Below, in pieces: positions 1 to 7,378 of a stretch of 15,614 bases of DNA. The stretch comes from Candidatus Methanolliviera sp. GoM_asphalt (lineage in GTDB: Archaea; Halobacteriota; Methanoliparia; Methanoliparales; Methanoliparaceae), in contig CABGHH010000023.1 of assembly GCA_902158745.1 (NCBI GenBank), positions 1-15,614 of the forward strand, read 5' to 3'. The position numbers were made by a program, and so were the translations under genes. The first letter of the stretch is position 1. Each line of letters opens with the position of its first letter. Below the pieces are notes generated by a model. That model searched no databases. It worked only from the letters and a program-made list of their open reading frames with translations, and was not told the DNA's origin.

Positions 1-44
1 GGGATGATATCTAAACAAATATGACCAGCAATAACTATATCCAT
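1..44 (-). CDS. PfkB-family carbohydrate kinase, N-terminal 14 residues (runs off the window)
   Basis: The reading frame starts at an ATG at 44 and leaves the window after 14 codons. It reads MDIVIAGHICLDII, which is the beta-strand and glycine start typical of PfkB (ribokinase-like) sugar kinases, where a V-x-G-x-x-x-x-D pattern opens the Rossmann-like fold. A GGGAG ribosome binding site lies 6 bases upstream of the ATG. PfkB kinases phosphorylate sugars or nucleosides with ATP in the cytoplasm. Placed at the downstream end of a sugar-uptake cluster, it could phosphorylate a monosaccharide released by that pathway, but the substrate cannot be told from 14 residues. The family call rests on this short match alone. 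Confidence 0.68.
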   Translation of the reverse strand, partial: MDIVIAGHICLDII

Positions 45-183
45 AAAACTCTCCCACTCGAAAAATAAAAAATATTTTTTACAATATTATAGTTCATAAT
101 TTACCTATTACCCTTAAAATTATTTCTCGAAATTTACTTTTAAGTTTTTATCACTATTGCTTTTCTTTATATCTATTCCACTT

Positions 184-1323
184 TTATAATCCACCAACTT
201 TACTTAAATTCATACAATATTGAGAAATATAGCGCACTCTTTCTATATTTGCCGGGGGTGGCAACTCATCAGAAACACCAAGAATAAGTTTGGGATAAAA
301 TATTTTTACCAATCTTTCCACAAATTCTTGAAGTTTTTCCAAAGAATAGTTAGGAAGAAAGAAAATAGCAGGAATCCCATCAAGAAGAATCTTCTCTCCT
401 ATTGCTTCTTTTATCTCCTCAAGTGTTACATCTCCTTGAGGAAGTGGTGTCAGAGCTTCAAGACCATCGAATGGTAAGTCCTTAAGGTATTTAAGTAAAG
501 GCCTAAAACTCCCATCAATATGGATATGGGTATATATCCCTGCTTTCTTCAATTGATTAGCCCTCTCTTCATAAAAAGGGATACAATATTTTTCAAAATA
601 CTGAGGAGGAGCTACATTTGCGTCTATGTTTTCTCCAAAATTGATTATCTTAACTTTCCCGTAAGAGATTATATTTTCATAGAGACTATCGTAAGACTTA
701 TTAATGGCTTTTATTAACTGCTCAATCTTTTCTGAAAAATCAGCTAACCCATATATGAGATTTTCAAGTCCCATCCAATCAATGAAAAGTGTCTGATAAC
801 CACTTCGTGGTAGAAAAAATTGCGGTTCACCCTTATTTCTAAAAATTCTGCTTGCATCTTCAAAATTCTCTTTTAAAAATAACCATTCTGTATTCTCAAA
901 CAGCCATATTAACTTTTCTACATCCTCAGGATTTTTAATAGGATATCTAGAAATACGCCAATCATAATTAGTAAAAGACCACTTCTCTTCTTTAATTATT
1001 TCACCATTAGGGGTATAAATAACTGTAATTCTCGTATCGGCTTTTACTTCTTCTTTTATCTTTACCTTTTTAGAATATATTGCTTTCACATCAACCAACC
1101 CCAGCACTTCTGGAAAATATCTTGGAGAAATCTGCAGATCATCATAGACTTCTATCATACTCTTTTTTCTATACTTTTCTGGCAAACTACCTCTTGTTTT
1201 ATTCCAATTATACCAATAATAAATTCGTGGTTGAAAAAGAACTGTAGATACTTTTTTCCCCCCAAATATTTTTAAATTTACTTTCTGTTTATTTATCACC
1301 TGCTGAATTTTCTTATGTTTCAT
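184..1323 (-). CDS. URO-D superfamily protein without the HxC zinc cysteine, function unknown
   Basis: This 379-residue protein has the C-terminal layout of the uroporphyrinogen decarboxylase-like superfamily (HemE and the MtaA/MtbA methyltransferases): a strand with NFGENIDAN (about 228-236), a helix with PPQYFEKYCIPFYEERANQL (239-258), then HIHIDG (266-271), LPFDGLEALTPLPQGD (283-298), LLDGIPA (313-319) and LILGVSDELPPPANIERV (346-363). In zinc-dependent members the strand at 266-271 carries HxC and the LLDGIPA strand carries a third cysteine. Here the first is HID and the second has no cysteine, so the classic Zn-thiolate site is absent. It is not expected to be true HemE, because no haem genes are nearby. 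Homologues of this type often sit in sugar clusters with no known activity. The ATG at 1323 follows only a weak GA-rich stretch. The gene is strikingly AT-rich, as is the DNA on both sides. Confidence 0.72.
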   Translation of the reverse strand: MKHKKIQQVINKQKVNLKIFGGKKVSTVLFQPRIYYWYNWNKTRGSLPEKYRKKSMIEVYDDLQISPRYFPEVLGLVDVKAIYSKKVKIKEEVKADTRITVIYTPNGEIIKEEKWSFTNYDWRISRYPIKNPEDVEKLIWLFENTEWLFLKENFEDASRIFRNKGEPQFFLPRSGYQTLFIDWMGLENLIYGLADFSEKIEQLIKAINKSYDSLYENIISYGKVKIINFGENIDANVAPPQYFEKYCIPFYEERANQLKKAGIYTHIHIDGSFRPLLKYLKDLPFDGLEALTPLPQGDVTLEEIKEAIGEKILLDGIPAIFFLPNYSLEKLQEFVERLVKIFYPKLILGVSDELPPPANIERVRYISQYCMNLSKVGGL

Positions 1324-1427
1324 TTTTAAATTTCTTCAACGCCTTTCCAATATTTAATATTTTAGATTATCAATCAATTATTTTAAACAATATTTTTTGA
1401 ATTTTATCACAACTATAGTTATTTGTA

Positions 1428-1761
1428 TTATAATACTTCAAAAATAATAGTCTTTATCTCCTTTGGTTTAAGCTCTATTTCTATTCCATCATTATAGGGT
1501 AATTCTTTCTCATAACTTTCATCCAATCTACCAAGATAGATTTTATGTACATTGAATCCTAATTTAATCTTTCCAAATGATAAAAATTTTATAACCACAG
1601 GCAGGAATATCTTTAGCCGTAAAAGATATATCCACATAATTTACTTCCGGAAATTGGGGGAGCTTAAAAGGATCAAAAATAACTTTATGTTCTAAACCAT
1701 ATCCTTTAATATTTATTGCTTCCTTAAAAGAGGAATAATGCTTATAGGATTGGTAAAACAT
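1428..1761 (-). pseudogene. Remnant of a second GH38 alpha-mannosidase (large internal deletion plus frame change)
   Basis: Two overlapping frames together spell pieces of a GH38 enzyme. The frame ending at 1564 contains VDISFTAKDIPACGYKIF, which matches EIRFLGEHIPPYGYKSYY at residues 444-461 of the intact mannosidase in this window. The frame ending at 1428 contains IYLGRLDESYEKELPYNDG and then IEIELKPKEIKTIIFEV, which match its residues 837-873 (YRTDLAEEIKEELKLKDG, ISLKVKGKEIVALRMK). Roughly 370 residues between the two pieces, and the whole catalytic N-terminus, are missing, and the frames are joined out of phase near 1570-1590. The upstream frame runs into the 3' end of the PHP gene, which stops at 1713. 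The family assignment is my own alignment by eye. No functional product is expected. Confidence 0.66.
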
Positions 1762-3245
1762 AGAAGCTCTTTATCCTCCTCTGTATAAATTTCACATCTA
1801 TACCAACTCTCCTCTTCTGGCAAATCATAAAACTCAATTCTTTGACTCTTTCCTTCTATAAGAAATTTACTAAAGAATCTAAGACCATTTTTTATCACTT
1901 GTAATTGGCAGAGCTCTTTAAGATTTTCTATCTGAATTTGAAAGCTGACATGTTTTTTCTCTAAGAGCTTTATCTCATCACCACATATATATCTCTTATC
2001 CTCATATTCTGCCGAGAAAAACAATTGGGGTCCTGAGCTGACAAACACCTGCCCTTTTCTGAGCCCTTTTAGAATTTCATCCTCTGAAAGGGAATCGGCA
2101 TATACAAAGGTTTTGGGAATACCATCGCTTTTTCGCTCATTCACATCATGCCAATCCCTGCCACTGATACCAACTACTTTTAATCCCTGATTTAACAATT
2201 TATCCCACAACTTGAAACTCCTGTAGTTCTCAATCTTCCTTTCTTTCCTGCATCCAGCCCAAACCTCTATTAAGTCCACTTTCTGATAGTCTATATTCCC
2301 TAACTTCCAGGTACATCCAGCACACACAGGGTCACCAATACAAAAGGGGTGAGCTATAGCAAACAGCCCTTTTTGGGAATGAACTTCATCGATGATATTA
2401 TTGATATTTCTCATCCTCTCTTTAGAATGCCAATCAATAAAGGAAATTATTCCCAAAGCCAGAGCATGGCCATAATAAGTGGTAATTTCCATACCTTTGA
2501 TTATCAATAGATCTCCTTTATCTGGAATAAAGCTAAACCCACTTACTGTATTGTGATCCGTAAGAGCTATAAAATCCAGCCCTTCTCTTTTCGCCCCCTT
2601 TATTATTTCTGGTAGTGTATTTTTACCATCACTATGATGAGAATGGACATGTAATTCTCCTTTATACCAGCCTTTGTTATCTCTATAACTCGACGAATTG
2701 ATCAATTTTTTCTCAAAGGGGCTGAAATTCTCCCCATTTGTCCGCTGGATCAAAAATATCTCTAATCTATATTTACATTCCTCCGTTACTATAGCGTGAG
2801 TCTCCATTTCCACCTTCCAAAAACCTGGAATTATCTTGCAGGAAATAAATCCTGGGCTGCTATAAGTGCTACTTACCCTGACAGGCCTCTCGGAATTTTG
2901 ATCCCACCTGCCCACAAAACTACCTTTGGCATCATACAATGACAAATTCAAGAGATTCCTAAGGGGATAAGCTTTTTTAATAAGGGGATAAGCTTTTTTA
3001 ATAAAAGAGTTAAGAATTGAAACCATTTCTTTTTGAGGGTAATCTTTCACGTACTCTTCTACGGCTCCTCTTATCATTTGATAATTTTTTTCTTTATTTT
3101 TCAAAATTTGGGGAGAATATGAAAATTTAACCTGGATTTCGCCAATGCTTTCCGGAACCTCAAATACAAAGGGATAAAACCTTTTTTGATCCCCTCTTCT
3201 TAGACAACCTTCTTTAACCAAAAAACTTCTCTCTTGAAATTTCAT
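1713..3245 (-). CDS. CehA/McbA-like PHP-domain metallohydrolase
   Basis: This 510-residue protein has a PHP (polymerase and histidinol phosphatase) domain after an N-terminal region of about 190 residues that looks beta-rich. Metal-binding motifs are visible in order: ELHVHSHHSDG (H199, H201, D206), LTDHNT (D230, H231), GMEITT (E253) and H260, AHPF (H299), and SGRDWHD (D364, H366). This arrangement matches the CehA/McbA branch, whose members hydrolyse phosphoester or carbamate-type bonds using two or three metals. No signal peptide is seen, so it is probably cytoplasmic. I chose the ATG at 3245 rather than the in-frame start at 3293 because an AGGGGG site precedes it and homology-like sequence starts there. 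Residues 82-95 are an exact 7-residue tandem duplication (IKKAYPL twice). The C-terminal 110 residues form a separate domain ending in TNPI, typical of the family. It lies 133 bp after the transporter ATPase gene and may be co-transcribed. The substrate is unknown. Confidence 0.83.
   Translation of the reverse strand: MKFQERSFLVKEGCLRRGDQKRFYPFVFEVPESIGEIQVKFSYSPQILKNKEKNYQMIRGAVEEYVKDYPQKEMVSILNSFIKKAYPLIKKAYPLRNLLNLSLYDAKGSFVGRWDQNSERPVRVSSTYSSPGFISCKIIPGFWKVEMETHAIVTEECKYRLEIFLIQRTNGENFSPFEKKLINSSSYRDNKGWYKGELHVHSHHSDGKNTLPEIIKGAKREGLDFIALTDHNTVSGFSFIPDKGDLLIIKGMEITTYYGHALALGIISFIDWHSKERMRNINNIIDEVHSQKGLFAIAHPFCIGDPVCAGCTWKLGNIDYQKVDLIEVWAGCRKERKIENYRSFKLWDKLLNQGLKVVGISGRDWHDVNERKSDGIPKTFVYADSLSEDEILKGLRKGQVFVSSGPQLFFSAEYEDKRYICGDEIKLLEKKHVSFQIQIENLKELCQLQVIKNGLRFFSKFLIEGKSQRIEFYDLPEEESWYRCEIYTEEDKELLCFTNPISIIPLLRKQ
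2961..3002. repeat. Perfect 21-bp tandem duplication inside the PHP gene
   Basis: Bases 2961-2981 and 2982-3002 are identical and adjacent. Because 21 is a multiple of three, the reading frame is kept and the protein gains a second IKKAYPL heptad. The lack of any divergence suggests a recent slippage event. Confidence 0.93.
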
Positions 3246-3378
3246 AATAATTTCTGCCCCCTTGGCTCCTCGAACTCCGCCCATGAACAACACAGCGACA
3301 GTTTGACATTCCTACTCAACTTAAAAAAAACCACTTCAACTGTTAGGATCTTTTCCTGAGATTTTAGCCTTGTACCTG

Positions 3379-4416
3379 TCACGTATCCTTATCTACCTCT
3401 CTTCCTTTATATAAGTAGCAAGAAGCAAGGTGGTCTGGACCAATATTATATAATGGCGGAGGACTCTTAAGACACATTTCCATCTTATAAGGACAACGGC
3501 GATAGAACTTGCATCCTCTCAGCGTATTCATCTCCAATTCCTCCTCAGGCGGAAGCTCCACCCTTCCTTGCCACGGTTGCTCAGGATCCGGGATGGGAAT
3601 AGATTCTACCAGGAGCTGGACATAAGGGTGTTTCGGACCCTTGATAACGATTTGTGCATCTCCTGACTCAGCCACCCATCCTTCATAAAGAATGATAATA
3701 TCATCACTAACCTGAAAAGCTGTAGAGAGATCATGAGTAATGTAAAGGAAGGAAATTCCAAAATTTTCTTTTAGGTCTATCATAATCTTTAAAATGATCG
3801 CCCGCATGGAGGCATCGATCATTGAAACTGGCTCGTCAGCGATAATGATCTTTGGTTTAAGTAGAAAAGCTCGGGCGAGCATAAGCCGTTGGCGCTGACC
3901 CCCAGATAATTGGTGGGGATATTTACCCAAAATCTCGTCAGGGCGCAGCCCCACAATCACCAGAGCTTCCTCTGTGATACGGTGACTTTCCTGTCGATTC
4001 TTCGCCAGGTGGAATTTCCGAATCACTATCTCAAAGACGCGATCCACTGGATAAAAGGGATTATAGACTCCATAGGGATCTTGGAAGATGGCTTGGACCT
4101 CCCTTCGGAAGGTCTGCCATGACTTTTTATCCATCGTTTTAAGATCTTTTCCCCGGTAACGGACTTCTCCCTGTGTCGGTATGAGAAATCCCAGGATAAG
4201 TCGGGCAAGAGTCGTCTTTCCGCTCCCACTCTCCCCAGCGATAGATATAATTTTCGGGGGACTACCTTGAATACTCATGGAGAAATTTTCTAAGGCAACC
4301 TTCTGACCCCGCTGTAAGAGGCCGCTGCCAAAGACTTTGGTGAGGTTGCAAACCTCCAGCAAGAGTGCTTGAGTCTGGCTCAGGATATTAGTCTGTGCCT
4401 CTTTTTGAACGTTCAT
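3379..4416 (-). CDS. DppF/OppF-type ATPase subunit of the family-5 ABC importer
   Basis: This 345-residue cytoplasmic ATPase is the second motor subunit of the importer encoded by the genes before it. Visible motifs are Walker A GESGSGKTT (61-69), Q-loop FQDP (111-114), signature LSGGQ (170-174), Walker B IIIADEP (190-196) and H-loop H228. The C-terminal oligopeptide-transporter domain holds four cysteines (C302, C308, C315, C333) in the C-x5-C-x6-C spacing that binds a [4Fe-4S] cluster in related DppD/DppF proteins. A longer frame opens at 4554, but it would overlap the preceding gene by 106 bp and adds residues unlike the family. The ATG at 4416 has an AAAGGA site 6-7 bases upstream and leaves a 32-bp gap after the DppD-type gene, so I use it. 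The D-loop reads SMID rather than the usual SALD. Confidence 0.93.
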   Translation of the reverse strand: MNVQKEAQTNILSQTQALLLEVCNLTKVFGSGLLQRGQKVALENFSMSIQGSPPKIISIAGESGSGKTTLARLILGFLIPTQGEVRYRGKDLKTMDKKSWQTFRREVQAIFQDPYGVYNPFYPVDRVFEIVIRKFHLAKNRQESHRITEEALVIVGLRPDEILGKYPHQLSGGQRQRLMLARAFLLKPKIIIADEPVSMIDASMRAIILKIMIDLKENFGISFLYITHDLSTAFQVSDDIIILYEGWVAESGDAQIVIKGPKHPYVQLLVESIPIPDPEQPWQGRVELPPEEELEMNTLRGCKFYRRCPYKMEMCLKSPPPLYNIGPDHLASCYLYKGREVDKDT

Positions 4417-4448
4417 ACTGGTTTCCTTTCTTCTTACAAATTCTCTCT

Positions 4449-5426
4449 TTACTTGATGACCTCGGAGTGAAGATGGCAGGCAACAAAGTGATTCGGTTGG
4501 ATCTCCACAAGTTTCGGCATCGCCTCTCGACAGTGTTCCATAACATAAGGACAACGATTACTGAATGCACACCCTTTTGGAGGATTGAGAAGAGAAGGAG
4601 GAAGTCCTGGGATTCCCTGAAAATCATGACGCAACTGTAAGGTAGGAAGTGATTCGATCAAGAGCTTGGTATAAGGATGAAGGGGATTTTTGTACATTGT
4701 CTTCACTTCTCCGATTTCAGCAATCTTGCCAGCGTACATAACTGCTTGACGATTAACAACCTGGGCTTGAAGCCCCATATCGTGACCGATGAGGATCAAA
4801 GCTGCCCCAAGTCGTTCCTGAACATCCACAAGAGTCTGCATAACCACCCGCTGGACAACGACATCCAAGGCACTGGTAGGCTCATCGGCGATGATTACCT
4901 CGGGTTCCAAAACTATAGCCATAGCAATACAAACTCGCTGTTTCATTCCTCCCGATAGTTCATGAGGATACATTCTGTAGACCCGGTGAGGCAGACCAAC
5001 TGTGGAGAGAAGCTTCTGAATTCTCTTCCTTAGAATCTTCTCCGGCTGATAACCCTGGTGAGTAGTAATAACATCGGCAATCTGAGAGCCGATCCTCATC
5101 ACCGGATTGAGGGAATTCATAGCCCCCTGGGGAATAAAAGAGATTTGACTCCAGCGAATTTTACGTATTAGTTCACGATCCAGGGTAAAAATATCGGTCC
5201 CGTCGAGGAATATTTGTCCTCCTTCAATAGTCCCTGGCGAGACAACAAGACCCAGTAAAGCCATAGCCATAGTTGATTTTCCACAACCTGACTCACCAAC
5301 AATCCCAAAACTCTCTCCCTCGTGCATAGTGAAACTTACGCCATCCACTGCTCGCACAGATCCACGATCAGTATGATAGTAAACCTTCAGATCTTTCACC
5401 CTTAAGATTGGTTTACGCTCTGTCAT
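4449..5426 (-). CDS. DppD/OppD-type ATPase subunit of the family-5 ABC importer
   Basis: This 325-residue protein is the first ATPase of the importer. Motifs: Walker A GESGCGKST (44-52), Q-loop with Q100, signature LSGGM (157-161), Walker B VIIADEP (177-183), D-loop SALD (185-188) and H-loop H215. The C-terminal domain carries C286, C292, C299 and C317, the same four-cysteine pattern as its partner and matching the [4Fe-4S] site known from this family. Full length for the family. The ATG at 5426 follows an AAGGA site and starts 19 bp after the permease gene stop, consistent with a single operon. ATP hydrolysis by this and the DppF-type subunit would drive import; the substrate is set by the binding protein, not by this subunit. 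Confidence 0.94.
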   Translation of the reverse strand: MTERKPILRVKDLKVYYHTDRGSVRAVDGVSFTMHEGESFGIVGESGCGKSTMAMALLGLVVSPGTIEGGQIFLDGTDIFTLDRELIRKIRWSQISFIPQGAMNSLNPVMRIGSQIADVITTHQGYQPEKILRKRIQKLLSTVGLPHRVYRMYPHELSGGMKQRVCIAMAIVLEPEVIIADEPTSALDVVVQRVVMQTLVDVQERLGAALILIGHDMGLQAQVVNRQAVMYAGKIAEIGEVKTMYKNPLHPYTKLLIESLPTLQLRHDFQGIPGLPPSLLNPPKGCAFSNRCPYVMEHCREAMPKLVEIQPNHFVACHLHSEVIK

Positions 5427-5445
5427 ACTAAGAATTTCCTTATAT

Positions 5446-6294
5446 TCAGATTTTTGATCTTATCCTGGGATTGATTACTTCATCAAAGCCCAAATGCAAT
5501 AAATAGAGCGAAATAAAAATAGAGGTGAGGGTGAAGACAGTACTACCCCACCACCACCACATTCCCCTAAAAACCGCAGCGTAGCTCAAAGCCCAATAAA
5601 TCATCATTCCCAGAGTCATTTCATTTTGTGGACCCAGTCCCAGGATGGAGAGTCCTGACTCGGCAAGAATTGCGGCTAATGTGGCGTTGACAAAGTTGGC
5701 ACTCATCCATTGGAACATGTGAGGTACCAACTCACTGGTTATGATCTCCATTTCAGACATTCCCGAAAGCTTCGCCATATCTACAAATGCTCTCTCTTTG
5801 AGGCTGAGCACCTGAGCTCTAATCTGTCTCGCAGGCGGAGCCCAGGCAAACAGCGCTATAATCAACGCCATACCCCGCACTGTAACACCTCTCATTAGTG
5901 AAGCTATCAATATCAAGAAGAGCAGTGATGGGATGGACAGAAACACATCCATCAATACCCTGAGTATTGCGTCTATTATCCCTCCATAATATCCACTTGT
6001 AAATCCTATGACTGCTCCAACAAGTGTACCAATGAGGGCTGCAATCAGACCAATCTGGACAGAGTTGACAACAGCCTCCGCTAATTGAACATCGATGCCT
6101 CTTCCCAAAGAATCCGTTCCTAAAATATTTTTAACCCCTGGAGGGAGTCCCGGAGGGAATGCTCCTGTACGAGAATATCTAAAAGGGATGGTCTGATGAG
6201 CTATAATTCCTCCCATAAGAATAACTATAAATATAATAAAACCAATAATAAATTTTCGATTACCCATCAAGATTCCTACAAAACCTCTTTTCAT
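5446..6294 (-). CDS. DppC/OppC-type permease subunit of the family-5 ABC importer
   Basis: This 282-residue inner-membrane protein has an N-terminal membrane helix (about 14-32), the family motif LGTDSLGRG (58-66), further hydrophobic segments, and the EAA loop that contacts the ATPase (AFVDMAKLSGMSEMEII at 169-185, followed by ELVPH). An upstream in-frame TTG at 6330 would give 294 residues but lies inside the previous gene without a ribosome binding site. The ATG at 6294 has AGAGGT 7 bases upstream, formed from the last codons of the DppB-type gene, and begins 4 bp after that gene's stop, so translation is probably coupled. A run of tryptophans (WWWW) near the C-terminus is noteworthy but sits in a membrane segment. 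Confidence 0.92.
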   Translation of the reverse strand: MKRGFVGILMGNRKFIIGFIIFIVILMGGIIAHQTIPFRYSRTGAFPPGLPPGVKNILGTDSLGRGIDVQLAEAVVNSVQIGLIAALIGTLVGAVIGFTSGYYGGIIDAILRVLMDVFLSIPSLLFLILIASLMRGVTVRGMALIIALFAWAPPARQIRAQVLSLKERAFVDMAKLSGMSEMEIITSELVPHMFQWMSANFVNATLAAILAESGLSILGLGPQNEMTLGMMIYWALSYAAVFRGMWWWWGSTVFTLTSIFISLYLLHLGFDEVINPRIRSKI

Positions 6295-6298
6295 CTTG

Positions 6299-7306
6299 TT
6301 AACCTCTTTTATACTTGATTCTTGGGTCAATGAGAGGGTAGATTAAATCTAAAATAAAGTTGGCTGCTGTTAAAGCGATGATAACTACCAACACCCCACC
6401 TTGTATCGTTGGGAAGTCAAGTTCAGTTATAGAATTATATAAAAGCCATCCCACGCCAGGATAGGCAAATATCTTCTCAAGAATAATTGCTCCACCGACA
6501 ATATGGGCCAGCGAAATCGCCAAACCACTCACCTGGGGAAGAAGAGCATTTCTGAAAGCATATCTCCAGAGTATTCGTCTATCAGATAGACCCTTGGCCT
6601 GAGCCAGGAGAATATAGTCCTCTCCTTGTAGTAATACAATCATACTCCTCATGCTCAAAAACCACCAACCCAGGGAGATTAAGATAATGCTTAAAGCTGG
6701 GAGTATTGAATGTTTTATTACATCAAGAACAAAGGGAAGTGAAAATTTAATAGGAAAGCCTGGTGTGTATCCTCCAGAGATAGGGAAAATTCCCCATACA
6801 TAAACGAAGAGAAAAATCAAAATTATAGCTAAAATATAATAAGGAATAGTGTATAATCCAAGGGCCAACGGGACTAAAACCTTAGATATTTTTGACTCCT
6901 TTCCTCCCCATCCGCTAATCGCACCGATAAATGTCCCTATTAGCCAGCTTATTACTGTTGCTACACTAAGTAGTCCTATTGTCCAGGGTAGGGAACGCAT
7001 GAGAAGTTCAGTTACTGTTGCTGGGAAGTTAGCGATAGAGTAACCCAAATTACCCTTGCTAAGTTCTTTGAGATAATATAGATATTGAGTTAATACAGGC
7101 TGATCAAGCCCAAACAATTTTCTGTATTCTTCGACTAACTCTGGAGATCCTCTAGACCCACCCATCTCAGCAAGTTTAGAAGTGACAGCAAAGAGAGGGT
7201 CTCCCGGCACAAAGCGGGGTACAATGAAGACTATTGTTATAGCGATGAAAATGGTAATAATAAAGATGGCAAACCTTCCAAACACATACCTGAGATACAA
7301 CCACAT
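6299..7306 (-). CDS. DppB/OppB-type permease subunit of the family-5 ABC importer
   Basis: This 335-residue inner-membrane protein has an N-terminal helix (about 10-31) followed by the family motif FVPGDP (32-37), a periplasmic part ending in LGLDQP-like FGLDQP (65-70) and NLGYS (86-90), at least five more hydrophobic segments, and the cytoplasmic EAA loop (DYILLAQAKGLSDRRILWRY, 230-249, followed by RNALLP). It ends with DPRIKY, typical of DppB. It pairs with the DppC-type gene to form the channel. The ATG at 7306 is preceded by GGGAGG about 11 bases upstream. A strong hairpin lies just before its ribosome binding site, between it and the binding-protein gene. Confidence 0.94.
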   Translation of the reverse strand: MWLYLRYVFGRFAIFIITIFIAITIVFIVPRFVPGDPLFAVTSKLAEMGGSRGSPELVEEYRKLFGLDQPVLTQYLYYLKELSKGNLGYSIANFPATVTELLMRSLPWTIGLLSVATVISWLIGTFIGAISGWGGKESKISKVLVPLALGLYTIPYYILAIILIFLFVYVWGIFPISGGYTPGFPIKFSLPFVLDVIKHSILPALSIILISLGWWFLSMRSMIVLLQGEDYILLAQAKGLSDRRILWRYAFRNALLPQVSGLAISLAHIVGGAIILEKIFAYPGVGWLLYNSITELDFPTIQGGVLVVIIALTAANFILDLIYPLIDPRIKYKRG

Positions 7307-7327
7307 AACTATGGAGTCCTCCCTTGC

Positions 7328-7363
7328 ATAGATCGAACTCCCTTATATGGGAGTTCGATCTAT
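7328..7363 (-). promoter_or_regulatory. Perfect 15-bp intercistronic hairpin between binding-protein and permease genes
   Basis: ATAGATCGAACTCCC (7328-7342) and its exact reverse complement (7349-7363) are separated by 6 bases. In the transcript the stem begins 15 bases after the binding-protein stop codon and is not followed by a U-run, so it does not look like a simple intrinsic terminator. Known importer operons use such hairpins to protect the upstream message end and to give more binding protein than permease; that role is inferred here. The left arm contains CUCCC, which could alternatively pair with the GGGAG of the permease ribosome binding site. Confidence 0.85.
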
Positions 7364-7378
7364 ATCACTATAATAAAT

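Noticed and set aside
61..183. Possible promoter or terminator in the AT-rich gap before the PfkB gene
   Set aside because: A TATAAT-like box and an A6TAT6-type palindrome are visible, but no -35 at proper spacing and no GC stem; such matches are expected in DNA this AT-rich.
3246..3293. Longer start of the PHP hydrolase at 3293
   Set aside because: The extra 16 residues are unlike a protein start of this family and the AGGGGG site fits the ATG at 3245 better.
3323..3345. Intrinsic terminator at the T8 run after the DppF-type gene
   Set aside because: On the minus strand no GC-rich stem lies directly before the T-run; the nearest pairing (AGGA with TCCT) is four bases and too far away.
4417..4554. 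Upstream extension of the DppF-type ATPase (start at 4554)
   Set aside because: It would overlap the DppD-type gene by 106 bp, encodes residues unlike the family, and lacks a good ribosome binding site, while the ATG at 4416 has one.
6295..6330. TTG start at 6330 for the DppC-type permease
   Set aside because: No ribosome binding site and a 32-bp overlap with the previous gene; the ATG at 6294 has AGAGGT at good spacing.
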